Shown: one piece after another, positions 1-11,523 of the stretch | Position numbering within the stretch: position 1 is the first letter of the stretch | Layout of the letters: every line of letters begins with the position of its first letter | From: Variovorax gracilis | GTDB lineage: Bacteria; Pseudomonadota; Gammaproteobacteria; Burkholderiales; Burkholderiaceae_C | Length of the DNA stretch: 61,712 nucleotides | NCBI RefSeq assembly: GCF_030317115.1 | Contig: NZ_JASZYF010000034.1 | Coordinates: 1-61,712 of the forward strand | Reading direction: 5' to 3' | Made by a program: the position numbers and the translations under genes | The notes under the pieces: generated by a model | Told to the model about the DNA's origin: nothing | What the model saw: only the letters and a program-made list of their open reading frames with translations | The model's database searches: none

Positions 1-1095
1 CGACCATTCGACCTTCTCCAAGCACCGGCACGGGCGCTTCCGCGACAGCGACGCGTTGCGCCACGTCTTCGAGAACGTGCTGCGGCGCTGCATGAGCGAA
101 GGCCTTGTACGCGGTGAAGGATTTGCGGTGGAGGGGAGCATCATCAAGGCGGACGCCAAGCGCGCTCGCGGTGGCGTGGGGGCCGACACCACCGAGTGGA
201 GCAAGGGCGATGGGCCAAGCCGCGCTGTTCGCGAATACCTTGCAGCCCTGGAAGAGAGCAATCCGCCAGTCGATGATGCGGATGACCCACCGGGACCCCC
301 GACCCCCGAAAAGAACATCTCGTTGACCGACCCTGCAGCGCAATGGACGGCCGCTCCAGGCCGCCCTGCCTTCTACACCTACTCAACCAACTACCTGATC
401 GACTTGCAGGCAGGAATCATCGTGGACGTCGAGGCGACGCCTGCGCACCGTACGTCCGAAGTGGAGTCGACCAAGACGATGATCGATCGCGTTGAGGAAC
501 GCTTCGGCATGAAGCCCCAGCGCCTGGTTGGGATACAGCCTATGAACAGGCCCGATGCTCGGGTGGATGGTCGAGGACAAGGGCATCACGCCGCATGTGC
601 CCGTGTTTGGACAAGAGCGAGCGCAAAGACGGCACGCTGTCGAGCAGTGAGTTCGCCAACGAATACCGCTGCCCACAAGGCCACGCGCTACTCAGCGATC
701 GTCGCAAGTTCACCAGGCCACGCGATCGCATCACCAAGGCCGGAACGATCCTCTACAGCGCGAGTGAGCATAACTGCATCGGATGCCCAATCAAGCAACA
801 GTGTTATCCCAATATGCCGAACCGAAGGATCGCGCGCAGCGCGCCCGAGCGATCTCGGGATGTCGCTCGCCGGCTCGCCGCCACGCCTGCGTACAAGCAG
901 TCTCGGCGGGATCGAAAGAAAGTCAAGATCCTCTTTGCGCACCTGGAGCGCATCCTCAAACTGGATCGCCTGCGATTGCGCGGGCCGCCGGTTACGCAAG
1001 ATGAGTTCCTGTTGGCGGCAACCGCACAGAGCCTGACGCGCACGTCAAAGCAACTGATGCCAGGCGTACAAGCAATGCACTTCAAGACGACGTGA
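1..1095 (+). pseudogene. IS1182-family transposase remnant
   Basis: The reading runs in from the left edge and matches IS1182-type DDE transposases: an N-terminal half with SIIKADAKRARG, then a linker, then a cysteine-bearing C-terminal part with YRCPQGHALL, CIGCPIKQQCYP and the closing VTQDEFLLAATAQS segment. The protein is not in one frame. Homology moves from frame 2 to frame 1 near 531, to frame 0 near 545 and back to frame 1 near 608, each explained by a single-base indel. The product cannot be made as one chain, so the element is dead or the sequence has errors. A candidate right end (GAGTTTTTCAACAGAAT) lies near 1196-1212. The stretch 1096-1357 holds no gene I can support. Confidence 0.8.
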
Positions 1096-1357
1096 AAACG
1101 CCCGCAGAAGCTTCGCGAACGATTCGATCCTGCTGACGAACTCGAAGCCCGAAAAGCCAGTGCCGCGTATCGCGGGCGGCCCAGTGTTCGAGACGAGTTT
1201 TTCAACAGAATTGGCCCGGGTGAGGTCAGTCGGACGCAGCGGGTGCTTCTACCCAAACGACCTCATCGGGGTGACGCACGTTGGTGGTATCGGATGATCG
1301 CCGCCACGCACGTCTCCGTTTTACGCTTCCCACGCGATCGTGTTGTCTGAAAACGGG

Positions 1358-1801
1358 TCACTTCACCATGCCGGCCACTTCGCGCAGCAACCCGTAGAGG
1401 TCGAACAGCGAGCGCGGTGCGACCCGTAGCCCGGATCGGTCCACGTCCTCGACGATGGACCGCGCACCGCTATGCAGCGGCCCGGCGGCAGGCCATGCCG
1501 TCGTCCTGGGTCCGGGCGACATTGCCGAGCAACTCTCGGATATCCCGCGCTGCGCCACGGCCACCGGGTCGCTTCTCCCACGTTCGACCAGATGCACGAG
1601 GCTGACGCCGCCCCCGTGCAGCCCAATCATCGCGTCGATCACCTCCGCGAGCAACGGCTGCAAGCCCCTGATAGTGAGCCGCCGTGTCGAGCACTCGTGC
1701 AGGCGGCGCAAGCCCGTCGCCTCGCTGGACGAATCCCGCAGCGCCTCCTCACGCTCCATGGCCTCGCGGTCCAGGCGTGCCGCTAGGCAGGGCCTCAGCA
1801 T
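1358..1801 (-). pseudogene. GAF-domain sensor fragment
   Basis: A minus-strand reading of about 147 codons has the typical opening of a GAF domain of the type found in sensor kinases: a helix ending LHECSTRRLTIRGLQPLL, then EVIDAMIGLHGG, then VAQRG, then SIVEDVDRSG. The middle of the domain is garbled and the usual core after the IVEDV motif is missing, and no kinase domain follows. I read it as a decayed remnant. It lies between the IS1182 debris and the end of the ClpK-type gene, on the same strand as the stress operon, but there is no sign that it is expressed as a working protein. Confidence 0.5.
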
Positions 1802-1880
1802 TCGGAACAGCCTGTTCAGGCTGGACCCTAGTTCTGTGCAGCTGCCTAAACACGCCGTTCGGGCGGTCGTCGCGCAGCGC

Positions 1881-4700
<2,820 letters not shown>

Positions 4701-4713
4701 GACTGCTCCTTCA

Positions 4714-5166
4714 TCAGGCGGTGTATTCGAACTTCGGCAGAGCCTTCAGCTCGTCCTTGCTCGCCTTGGGCAGCACGGCCTTCGGCGCGATGTGCGTGAA
4801 CTGACGCACCGGAATCGCAACCAGGTGCTTACCCATGCCGAGAAAGCCGCCGACGTTCACGATCGCGGTCGAGAGGTTGCCGTCGGTCGAGACCACGAGG
4901 TCGTCAACCTTGCCGATCTTTTCGCCCTTTTCGTTGTAGACATCCTGGTGAAGCAGCTTCGAGGCGCGGTAGCCGGTGGCGACCAGCTGCGTTTCGGCGA
5001 TGGTCACGCCGATCGTGGCCTTCGCGGCCACAGGTGCCGGGGCCGCCTTGGTGGCCGCTTCCTTCGGCGCTGCGGGGTCAGGGGCCGCTTGGCCGCCGGC
5101 GAGTTGCGTCAGGCCGAGGCCGAGCATTGCACAAGCGACGCCGGTGCGAAGATGTTTCGTGTCCAT
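4714..5166 (-). CDS. Exported PRC-barrel domain protein
   Basis: 150-residue protein with an N-terminal export signal (positively charged start, hydrophobic GVACAMLGLGLTQLAGG, then AAP) followed by an Ala/Pro-rich linker. A single PRC-barrel-like domain covers about 65-130, with the signature KLLHQDVYNEKGEKIGKVDD and a VGGFLGMGKHLVAIP strand pair. PRC barrels bind proteins or act as sensors. Exported ones of this layout are common next to heat-shock and acid-stress genes in Burkholderiales, but their molecular role is not established. AAGGAG stands upstream of the start. The gene is 13 bases upstream of clpK, so the two are almost surely co-transcribed. Confidence 0.8.
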   Translation of the reverse strand: MDTKHLRTGVACAMLGLGLTQLAGGQAAPDPAAPKEAATKAAPAPVAAKATIGVTIAETQLVATGYRASKLLHQDVYNEKGEKIGKVDDLVVSTDGNLSTAIVNVGGFLGMGKHLVAIPVRQFTHIAPKAVLPKASKDELKALPKFEYTA

Positions 5167-5196
5167 GATGTATTACTCCTTAGGGGTTGAAGAGAA

Positions 5197-5763
5197 TCAC
5201 TTGATCTCGAGCTTGCGCGAAGCCTTGGTTTTGCCGGCCTTCTTTGGTAGACGCAGCGTCAGCACGCCCTGGTCGAACCGTGCCTCGGCGTGCTCCAGGT
5301 CCACGCCATCGTGCAGCGGCAGCACGCGCTGGAAGCTGCCGAAGGCCCGCTCGAGCGGATAGCAGGCGGCCTTCCCGACCTGCTTGGCATCCACGCGCTT
5401 CTCGCCGCGCAACACCAGGACGTCGTCTTCGACGTCGATCTCCAGGTCCTTCTTTTCCATGCCGGGCAGCTCCGCGGTGAGACGCAATGCGTCGCCGTCG
5501 TCGACGATGTCGATGCGCGGCTCGAACAGGCACGGGCCGAAGTCGCCGAACCAACCGCTTGTGCCGCCGAAGGGGCCGCGCAACGGGCCTGGCAGCATGT
5601 TGAAGGGATCCAGCGCCTGCAGCAGCTGCGTCGGTGCGGGCCACTCGGTGGACGAGCGCGCCTGCGACGATGCCTCGGGGGTGGTGCCGCTGTCGGCAGG
5701 CCGCGCGGCCGCGCTGCCTCGGTTGAACTTGAAAGGAAACCACTTCTGTGGACCGAGTGTCAT
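5197..5763 (-). CDS. hsp20: Small heat-shock protein Hsp20
   Basis: 188-residue alpha-crystallin protein. A proline-rich, poorly conserved N-terminal arm (about 1-80) is followed by the alpha-crystallin domain (about 85-175) with EPRIDIVDDGDALRLTAELPG, ERAFGSFQRVLPLHDGVD and the closing GVLTLRLPKK. A C-terminal IXI anchor is replaced by a basic tail ending KLEIK. Such proteins hold unfolding proteins in a state that a Clp/Hsp70 disaggregase can rescue, which fits its position upstream of clpK. Two ATGs lie six bases apart. The AGGAG site is one base from the first (5769) and seven from the second (5763), so I chose the second. The gap to hdeD upstream is about 25-30 bases. Confidence 0.92.
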   Translation of the reverse strand: MTLGPQKWFPFKFNRGSAAARPADSGTTPEASSQARSSTEWPAPTQLLQALDPFNMLPGPLRGPFGGTSGWFGDFGPCLFEPRIDIVDDGDALRLTAELPGMEKKDLEIDVEDDVLVLRGEKRVDAKQVGKAACYPLERAFGSFQRVLPLHDGVDLEHAEARFDQGVLTLRLPKKAGKTKASRKLEIK

Positions 5764-5793
5764 GTTCATGCTCCTGGTAGAAACTGAAGACGC

Positions 5794-6411
5794 TCAATGG
5801 CTGCCGGCGGGCAGCGGTGCGTGCGTCGCGGGTTCTTTTGCTGCCCGTCTGATGTGCAAGCCCATGCCGAGCAGCAGCACGCCGGTGAGCACCGCATGCA
5901 GGCTGATCAGCCACACGAGGGTCAGCGCGCCAGCCCCGGGCACCGCGATGACCAGCGCGCCGAACACCAGCGAAACGACGCCGCACAGCACCAGTAGCCA
6001 CTGCCTGCGCAGCACGCGGCGCAGGCGGATCGCAAGCACGATGTCGAGTGCACCAGTCAATACCGCGTTGACGCCCATGACCAGCACGAGCACGAGGGCG
6101 GTCAGCGTGGGATAGACCAACGTATAGACGCCGGCCCCAACGCTCACGATGCCCAGCAGCAGAAGCAGCCACCATTGCCGATCGCTGCGCCGCCTCACGA
6201 AGGCGGCCGCCACCGAGGCGAAACCGCCCACCAGCGTGTAGGCCGCGAACATCGCCAGGAGCAGGATCAGCGTGAGGCCCGGCCACGCGATCGCGAGCAC
6301 GCCGAACAGGATCGCGAATGCCCCGCGCAGAATCAGCATCCAGGACGCCGCGCCGTCGGCTTGCGTCTTCGATGACTCGTCATGCGCCCCGGGATCTGCC
6401 TTGGTCGACAT
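5794..6411 (-). CDS. hdeD: HdeD-family inner-membrane protein
   Basis: 205-residue integral membrane protein with a short hydrophilic N-terminus and six hydrophobic segments in three hairpins (LILRGAFAILFGVLAIAWPG, then LLLLAMFAAYTLVGG, and so on). The repeated pattern R-G-x-x-x-I-x-x-G, then AxxxPxxT, is the hallmark of the DUF308/HdeD family. In enterobacteria HdeD helps acid resistance at high cell density, and a homologue is a standard member of tLST islands. AAGGAG precedes the ATG. The gene is 107 bases after the BON gene and close to hsp20, so it reads as an operon member. Exact substrate or partner is unknown. Confidence 0.88.
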   Translation of the reverse strand: MSTKADPGAHDESSKTQADGAASWMLILRGAFAILFGVLAIAWPGLTLILLLAMFAAYTLVGGFASVAAAFVRRRSDRQWWLLLLLGIVSVGAGVYTLVYPTLTALVLVLVMGVNAVLTGALDIVLAIRLRRVLRRQWLLVLCGVVSLVFGALVIAVPGAGALTLVWLISLHAVLTGVLLLGMGLHIRRAAKEPATHAPLPAGSH

Positions 6412-6518
6412 CTGAATGCTCCTTCGTATAAGTCGGTGGGAGGATCGAGGCTAGGCCGCCGGCGACGACCTGTCTTGCCCGATCCTGCCGTTCGTACCGC
6501 AAAGGTGCGCAGCCGGAC

Positions 6519-7190
6519 TCAGAGACCGATCGTGATGCGGTTCTCGACCGCGCTGACGCCGGGCGCCTTCCAGGCCGCGCGCTCCGCCTCCTCGCGCTCG
6601 GCCCAGGCGCGCACCCTGCCCTTGAGGGTCACCTTGCCGCCGTCCACCTCGACCGTGATCCGCTCGGCGTCGGTTTGCGCGCTGCGTAGCAGCGCCTCCT
6701 CGACCTTCTTCTTGATGTCCGAAGGTTGCGCCTTGGGCTTCACCTCGATCAGGTTGCTGACGCCCTTCACGCCGGCGAGATTGCGCACTACGCGCTCGGC
6801 CTGCTGCTTCTTGTATTGCCAGTCGACCGTGCCCTTCAGGGTGACCCAGCCCTTGGAGACGGTGACGTCGATCTTTTCCCGCTCCAGCAGAATGTCCCAT
6901 TGCAGGGCGCGCGCTGCGGAGGCGGCGATGTCGGAGTCGTTGCGCTCGTAGCTGGTACCCAGCCGGACCTCGATGTCGTTGGCCACGGCCTTCACTCCGC
7001 GCACGCGATGCGAAGCCTCTTCCGCCGCCCAGCGCTTGGTGTAGGAATCGACATAGCCGGTCAGCGTGACGACGCCTTCCTTCACGGCCACGCCGATCTC
7101 GTTGGATTGCACGCGTGGTTCCCATTTCAGTTCGGCCAGCACCTCGTTCTGAATATCGAGGTCGGTGCGGGCAGCGGTAGCAACAGTCAT
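6519..7190 (-). CDS. Triple BON-domain protein
   Basis: 223-residue protein made of three successive BON domains (about 8-75, 82-150 and 155-223). Each shows the D-xx-I-xxxV-xxxL start, a GVVTLTG or GWVTLKG strand turn and a GVxxVxN end. BON domains bind phospholipid or sit in osmotic-shock and secretin proteins such as OsmY. OsmY has two and is periplasmic, whereas this one has three and no visible signal peptide, so its location is unclear. It is the first gene of the minus-strand stress operon, with AGAGGA before the ATG, and faces the divergent htpX group across a 585-base gap. Confidence 0.88.
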   Translation of the reverse strand: MTVATAARTDLDIQNEVLAELKWEPRVQSNEIGVAVKEGVVTLTGYVDSYTKRWAAEEASHRVRGVKAVANDIEVRLGTSYERNDSDIAASAARALQWDILLEREKIDVTVSKGWVTLKGTVDWQYKKQQAERVVRNLAGVKGVSNLIEVKPKAQPSDIKKKVEEALLRSAQTDAERITVEVDGGKVTLKGRVRAWAEREEAERAAWKAPGVSAVENRITIGL

Positions 7191-7775
7191 GGTTGATCCT
7201 CTATCTGTTCATCCAGCGCCCGCAGGGGAGAAGCGACTTCCATCCGACAACCACACGCGGGCGCAATGGCGCGAAAGTCGGTTGCTTGAAGAATAGGTCG
7301 GCAGACCGGCCCGGTCTTGCTCAGACCTGCGCAGCTATTTCGCGGGGCTGCGCGCAACGAATCAAGCGTCTTCCGCGCTTTCATCCGGAAGCTGCGCGAG
7401 CGGCTAAACACGCCGCAGTGATGCCCCTGCGGACTGAAGCCCGCCGGCCGCGACGTCGATCTGCGCCATCTCGCTGTCGCGCGGCAGCGGCCTCGCACGC
7501 TCCACGCGTTGCATCACTACCAGGTAGAGACGCGCTCGGTGACCTGCTATGCGGCCTTCGCTCGCGGTGCCATGTGCTTGAAATGCGACGCGCTGTCCTT
7601 CGCCAGTATGCGCAGGAATGCGGAAGACGGCTGCGGCCGCTGCGCCTACGCTGACCTGTCGAGAGTCAGTCATTGGAGATCAGGAGCAGGCATGCCGAGC
7701 CGACGATTCTCGAATCTGACGAAACCCCCGCTTCGCAGTACTGAATGCGCCGAACCCCACTCAAGGAGAAGCCCG
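7191..7775. promoter_or_regulatory. Divergent control region, BON operon / htpX
   Basis: 585 bases without a convincing gene between the two divergent stress gene sets. It should hold promoters for both. A CTTGAAA at 7577-7583 on the plus strand matches the -35 element of sigma32 promoters, but only a poor CCCCAT-like -10 follows (CGCCAGTA at 7601, spacing too long). No CIRCE element or FNR box was found by eye. The htpX start is set by AAGGAG at 7763. Confidence 0.35.
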
Positions 7776-8681
7776 ATGAAGCGCCTGTTCCTCTTCCTCG
7801 CCACCAACCTCGCGGTGATGCTGGTGATGTCGGTCACGCTGCGGCTGCTGGGCGTGGACCGCTTCCTGACTGCCAATGGGCTGGACGTCGGCGCACTGAT
7901 GATCTTCTCGCTGGTGATCGGCTTCGGCGGTTCTTTGGTGTCGCTGCTGATGTCCAAGCAGATCGCAAAATGGTCCACCGGCGCGCGGGTCATCGAGCAG
8001 CCGCAGAGCACCGACGAGGTCTGGCTGCGCGACACCGTGCACGCGCTGGCGCGGCGCGCGGGCATCGGCGAACCGGAGGTCGCGATCTACCCGGGTGCAC
8101 CCAACGCCTTCGCGACCGGTGCCTTTCGCAACGCATCGCTCGTGGCCGTGTCGACCGGCCTGATGCAAAGCATGAACCGCGCGGAGATCGAGGCGGTGCT
8201 CGGCCACGAGGTGTCACACGTCGCCAACGGTGACATGGTGACCATGAACCTGGTCCAGGGCGTGGTCAACACCTTCGTGGTGTTCTTCGCGCGCATGGTC
8301 GGGTACCTGGTCGACAGGCTAGTGTTTCGCCGCGACGATGACGAACACGCCGGCGGCGGGATCGGCTATTACGCAACCGTGTTCGCCTGCGAGATCGTGT
8401 TCGGCATCGCCGCTTCGCTGATCGTGGCGTGGTTCTCGCGCCACCGCGAGTTCCGCGCCGACGCGGGGTCGGCACACCTCTTGGGAACACCGGAGCCGAT
8501 GATCCGCGCGCTCGGCCGCCTGGGCGGCATCGAAGCCGGTGAGCTGCCGCAACCGCTTCGGACGCTTGGCTTCGCCGGCCTGCCGTCGTGGATGCATCTG
8601 TTCGCGAGCCATCCGCCGCTGGAGCGACGCATCGCGGCGCTGCAGGTGGGACATGAAAGCCCCGTGCCGTGGGCGAACTGA
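7776..8681 (+). CDS. htpX: HtpX-type M48 membrane zinc protease
   Basis: 301-residue membrane protease. Two N-terminal membrane spans (about 3-24 and 36-58) precede the catalytic domain with the zinc motif HEVSH (144-148) and the third ligand E225 in REFRADAGSA. A further hydrophobic pair lies at about 160-180 and 203-222. This is the layout of HtpX, which degrades damaged inner-membrane proteins together with FtsH. The start at 7776 is preceded by AAGGAG at 7763-7768, and longer upstream readings lack any signal or homology. It heads the plus-strand set htpX, flavoprotein, peptide, usp, trx, a membrane-stress and redox-repair group divergent from the ClpK operon. Confidence 0.93.
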   Translation: MKRLFLFLATNLAVMLVMSVTLRLLGVDRFLTANGLDVGALMIFSLVIGFGGSLVSLLMSKQIAKWSTGARVIEQPQSTDEVWLRDTVHALARRAGIGEPEVAIYPGAPNAFATGAFRNASLVAVSTGLMQSMNRAEIEAVLGHEVSHVANGDMVTMNLVQGVVNTFVVFFARMVGYLVDRLVFRRDDDEHAGGGIGYYATVFACEIVFGIAASLIVAWFSRHREFRADAGSAHLLGTPEPMIRALGRLGGIEAGELPQPLRTLGFAGLPSWMHLFASHPPLERRIAALQVGHESPVPWAN

Positions 8682-8691
8682 GGCTCCGATC

Positions 8692-9978
8692 ATGGCCTTC
8701 AACGATTTGAGAGCCCCGCCGTCGCCGGCGGGGCCGGCGCTGGTGAAGATCTACGGACGGCTGGGCAATGCCGCCGCCTGGGTTATACGCGACTTCCTGC
8801 ACCGCAGCGACGTGCCCTTCGAATGGGTCCCTCTGCCGAGCGACGAAAGCGCACGCAGCAAAGCGCAAGTCGACCACCTGCACGATGCGCGCCTGCCGGT
8901 CTGCCTCTTCCCCGACGGCACACGCATGGAATGCCCGACGATCCGGCAGATCACCGAGAAGCTCGGCTGGTTCAGGAATCCGTCGCGCTCGGAATACGAC
9001 CTGGCCATCTACGGCGCCGGGCCGGCCGGCCTGAGCGCCGCGGTGTACGCCGGGGCCGACGGCCTGTCGACCGTTCTGGTCGAGCGCCTGGCGGTCGGCG
9101 GCCAGGCCGGCAGCAGTTCGAAGATCGAGAACTACCTGGGATTTCCGCAGGGCATCAGCGGCATGGACCTCGCGGAGCGCGCCCGCGACCAGGCGTGCAA
9201 GTTCGGCGTCGAGATCCTGCTCGCCCGCGAAGGCGTGCGCGCAGAACTGGAGCCCGGACGCGGCGTGGGCGTGCTCGAGGACGGCACTCGAATCGTCGCG
9301 CGCGCCGCGATCTGTGCCACCGGCGTGGCCTACCGGCGGCTCGGACTGCCCAACGAGGATCAGTTGATGGGCTCCGGCCTCTACTACGGCGCCGGCGCCA
9401 GCGAGGCACCGCTGGCGCGCGGTCAGCATGTGTTCATCGTCGGCGGCGGCAACTCGGCCGGCCAGGCGGCGATGCACTTCGCGCCGCACGCGAGTCGCGT
9501 CAGCATGGTGATACGGGACGCATCGCTGAAGGGCACCCTGTCGCGCTACCTGATCGACCGCATTGCCACCAGTGCCAACATCGAGGTCCTTGCGCGCACG
9601 GAGGTGAGTGCGCTGCACGGCGATGCCGCGCTGCGCGAGATCACGTTGCGCGACCTCGCCACCGGTGCCGAACGCCGCGTCGCGACGCAATGGCTCTTCG
9701 TGTGCATCGGCGGCGAGCCGCAAACCCATTGGGCGGAATCGATCGGCATGGAGCGTGACGAGGCAGGCTACGTCCTCACCGGCCCTGATCTGCTGCAAGG
9801 TGGCCGGCGCCCGCCGCAGTGGCCGCTGGACCGCGAGCCGTACTTTCTCGAGACGAGCACCCCAGGCGTCTTCGCGGCCGGCGACGTGCGGCACAACGCG
9901 GTGCGCCGCGTCGCGTCGGCGGTGGGCGAAGGCGCGATGGCGGTGGCCTTTGTGCACCGCCATCTCGACGCCAGCTGA
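8692..9978 (+). CDS. Thioredoxin-reductase-like flavoprotein lacking CxxC
   Basis: 428-residue protein. Residues about 15-95 form a glutaredoxin-like fold (VKIYGRLGNAAAWVIRDFL, later LPVCLFPDGT) in which the usual CxxC is GNAA. From about 103 a two-domain FAD/NAD(P)H oxidoreductase follows: GAGPAGLSAA for FAD, VGGGNSAGQAA for the nucleotide, and PGVFAAGDVRHNAVRRVASAVGEG at the end. The redox CxxC of thioredoxin reductase is absent; the site reads GSGLYYGAGASEA. The closest known layout is the CxxC-less TrxR-like domain found fused to cNMP-binding or receiver domains. It starts 10 bases after htpX and precedes usp and thioredoxin genes, so a role in electron flow to an unknown partner is likely. 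Confidence 0.85.
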   Translation: MAFNDLRAPPSPAGPALVKIYGRLGNAAAWVIRDFLHRSDVPFEWVPLPSDESARSKAQVDHLHDARLPVCLFPDGTRMECPTIRQITEKLGWFRNPSRSEYDLAIYGAGPAGLSAAVYAGADGLSTVLVERLAVGGQAGSSSKIENYLGFPQGISGMDLAERARDQACKFGVEILLAREGVRAELEPGRGVGVLEDGTRIVARAAICATGVAYRRLGLPNEDQLMGSGLYYGAGASEAPLARGQHVFIVGGGNSAGQAAMHFAPHASRVSMVIRDASLKGTLSRYLIDRIATSANIEVLARTEVSALHGDAALREITLRDLATGAERRVATQWLFVCIGGEPQTHWAESIGMERDEAGYVLTGPDLLQGGRRPPQWPLDREPYFLETSTPGVFAAGDVRHNAVRRVASAVGEGAMAVAFVHRHLDAS

Positions 9979-10136
9979 ATGTCGCCTTCTTCACACGTCA
10001 TCAACTGCCAATAGGCCCGCCGCAGCCGTCACCCCCGCAATTGGACACGAATCGCAGGCCCCAGGAAGACGCGGCGCAGGTGCGATTCCTATGCTCGACC
10101 CATCACATCTTTGACCTGCAATCTCAAGGAGACCCG

Positions 10137-10256
10137 ATGAAGACACTTTCCCTCGTCGTCGCGCTGGCTCTCGCCCCGTGCGCACAGCCAGATTCCAGGA
10201 CCTCATCCATGGATACGGACGATGTGCCCGTCGCGGCAGCGCACCGGGAGCAATGA
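10137..10256 (+). CDS. Small exported peptide, 39 aa
   Basis: A 39-codon gene with a strong AAGGAG site seven bases before its ATG. The peptide starts MKTLSLVVALALAPCAQ, a signal-like stretch with a cysteine at residue 15 (a poor lipobox because proline precedes it), then a short acidic tail. Its TGA is one base from the ATG of the following usp gene, so translation of the two is probably coupled. It may be a genuine small secreted peptide, a leader that sets usp expression, or the stub of a longer gene. I know no family for it. Confidence 0.5.
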   Translation: MKTLSLVVALALAPCAQPDSRTSSMDTDDVPVAAAHREQ

Positions 10257-10257
10257 C

Positions 10258-11097
10258 ATGGACGGCTACCAATCCATCCTGGTTCACCTGGATGCCTCGC
10301 CGCGCTGCGCGGAGCGGCTCGCGATGGCGCGCAAGATCGCGCCGGCCCACGGCGCGGCGACCCTGATCGCGCTGCTGGCCATCGAGCCGCGCTTGTTGCC
10401 CTTGCCGCTGCGCGTCGATGTCGAGGCCCTGGCCGTGCCGATCGTGCCCCAGATCGACCCCGAGCATCGCGACTTCGCCCGCACCCTGTTCAACGGGGCC
10501 CTGGCCTCCGGCGATCCGGCCATGACCTGGGCGGAGGTGCCGGGCGATCCGCCCGTATGGGGCACGGCGCAGGCCTCGCTCTATGTCGATCTGATGGTGC
10601 TGGGCCAGCATGATCCCGAAGAGCCGCGAACGCGGGACGTTCCGAGGGACTTCGTCGAATCGGTCGTGATGGAAAGCGGTAAGCCGGCCCTGGTGCTTCC
10701 GTATGTCGGGCGTTATCCGGCCGTCGGCCAGAACGTGCTCATCGCATGGAAGCCCACGCGCGAATGTGCCCGCGCCGTTGCCGGCGCGCTGCCGCTGATA
10801 CGGCGCGCCAAGCGCGTGCACGTGGTGTCCTGGGGACCGGACAACTACGGCCCGGCGGAGACCACCTTCGGCATCGTGCGCGCGCTGCGCTGGCATGGCG
10901 TCGAGGCGTCCGCGAACCGCTACCCCGACGAGCCGAGTGAGCTGGGCGAGCTGCTGCTGTCCCACGCCGCGGATCAGGCCAGTGACCTGCTGGTGATGGG
11001 CTGCTACGGTCACCATCGCATCCACGAACTGCTGCTCGGCGGCGTGACGCGGACCGTGCTGCGCTCGATGACGCTGCCCGTGCTGATGGCGCATTGA
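10258..11097 (+). CDS. Universal stress protein, tandem type
   Basis: 279-residue protein of the two-domain UspA type. The first half opens YQSILVHLDASPRCAERL and is degenerate. The second half (about 160-279) starts GQNVLIAWKPTRECARAV and ends with the nucleotide-binding motif VMGCYGHHRIHELLLGGVTRTVL. USPs of this family are cytoplasmic and are induced by starvation, oxygen loss or heat. The start is fixed by near-overlap with the upstream peptide gene. The thioredoxin gene follows after 14 bases. A second, single-domain usp lies at 44146-44670 in front of ackA. Confidence 0.9.
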   Translation: MDGYQSILVHLDASPRCAERLAMARKIAPAHGAATLIALLAIEPRLLPLPLRVDVEALAVPIVPQIDPEHRDFARTLFNGALASGDPAMTWAEVPGDPPVWGTAQASLYVDLMVLGQHDPEEPRTRDVPRDFVESVVMESGKPALVLPYVGRYPAVGQNVLIAWKPTRECARAVAGALPLIRRAKRVHVVSWGPDNYGPAETTFGIVRALRWHGVEASANRYPDEPSELGELLLSHAADQASDLLVMGCYGHHRIHELLLGGVTRTVLRSMTLPVLMAH

Positions 11098-11111
11098 AAG
11101 AGGGAGGCCAC

Positions 11112-11495
11112 ATGTCAGCAGTAATCCATGCAGGCGAACGCGATTTCGAATCGACGCTCGCCGCGCAGCAGAATCCGGTGCTGGTCGATTTTTCGGCCTC
11201 CTGGTGCGGACCGTGCCAGGCCATGGCGCCGGCGCTGGAGTCCTTCGCGGAGCGCCGGCGTCAGGAACTGGCCGTCGTCAAGGTCGACATCGACGAGGCG
11301 CCGTCCATCGCGGCGAAATATGCGATCCGTTCGGTGCCCACGCTGATGCTGTTCCACCAGAGCCAGAAGCTGGCCATGCAGCCGGGGATGATGAGCGAGT
11401 CCCAGCTCGCCGCCTTCGTGGACCGGCACCTGCCGCGCAGACCTGCCGCGGTGCAACAGGATCCGGGGCGCCCGCAGATCGACCTGGACTGGTAA
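11112..11495 (+). CDS. Thioredoxin
   Basis: 127-residue thioredoxin with the active site ASWCGPCQAM (about 32-41), the buried aspartate in VKVDIDEAP and the cis-proline in RSVPTLMLF. The C-terminal 15 residues (RRPAAVQQDPGRPQIDLDW region) extend past the standard fold. The ATG at 11112 follows GGGAGG. It ends the htpX-flavoprotein-usp gene set. Because the linked reductase-like protein lacks its own CxxC, this thioredoxin is probably reduced by the cell's normal TrxB. A Trx gene is also a regular member of tLST islands. Confidence 0.95.
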   Translation: MSAVIHAGERDFESTLAAQQNPVLVDFSASWCGPCQAMAPALESFAERRRQELAVVKVDIDEAPSIAAKYAIRSVPTLMLFHQSQKLAMQPGMMSESQLAAFVDRHLPRRPAAVQQDPGRPQIDLDW

Positions 11496-11523
11496 CGAGC
11501 CTGCTGCGCCGGAAGGCGGGCCG

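Noticed and set aside
7577..7608. Sigma32 promoter before htpX
   Set aside because: The -35 CTTGAAA is good but the -10 is weak and the spacing too long. Kept only as a remark in the gap entry.
8266..9963. 565-codon minus-strand frame opposite the flavoprotein
   Set aside because: There is no recognisable domain; the plus strand encodes intact FAD and NAD(P)H motifs.
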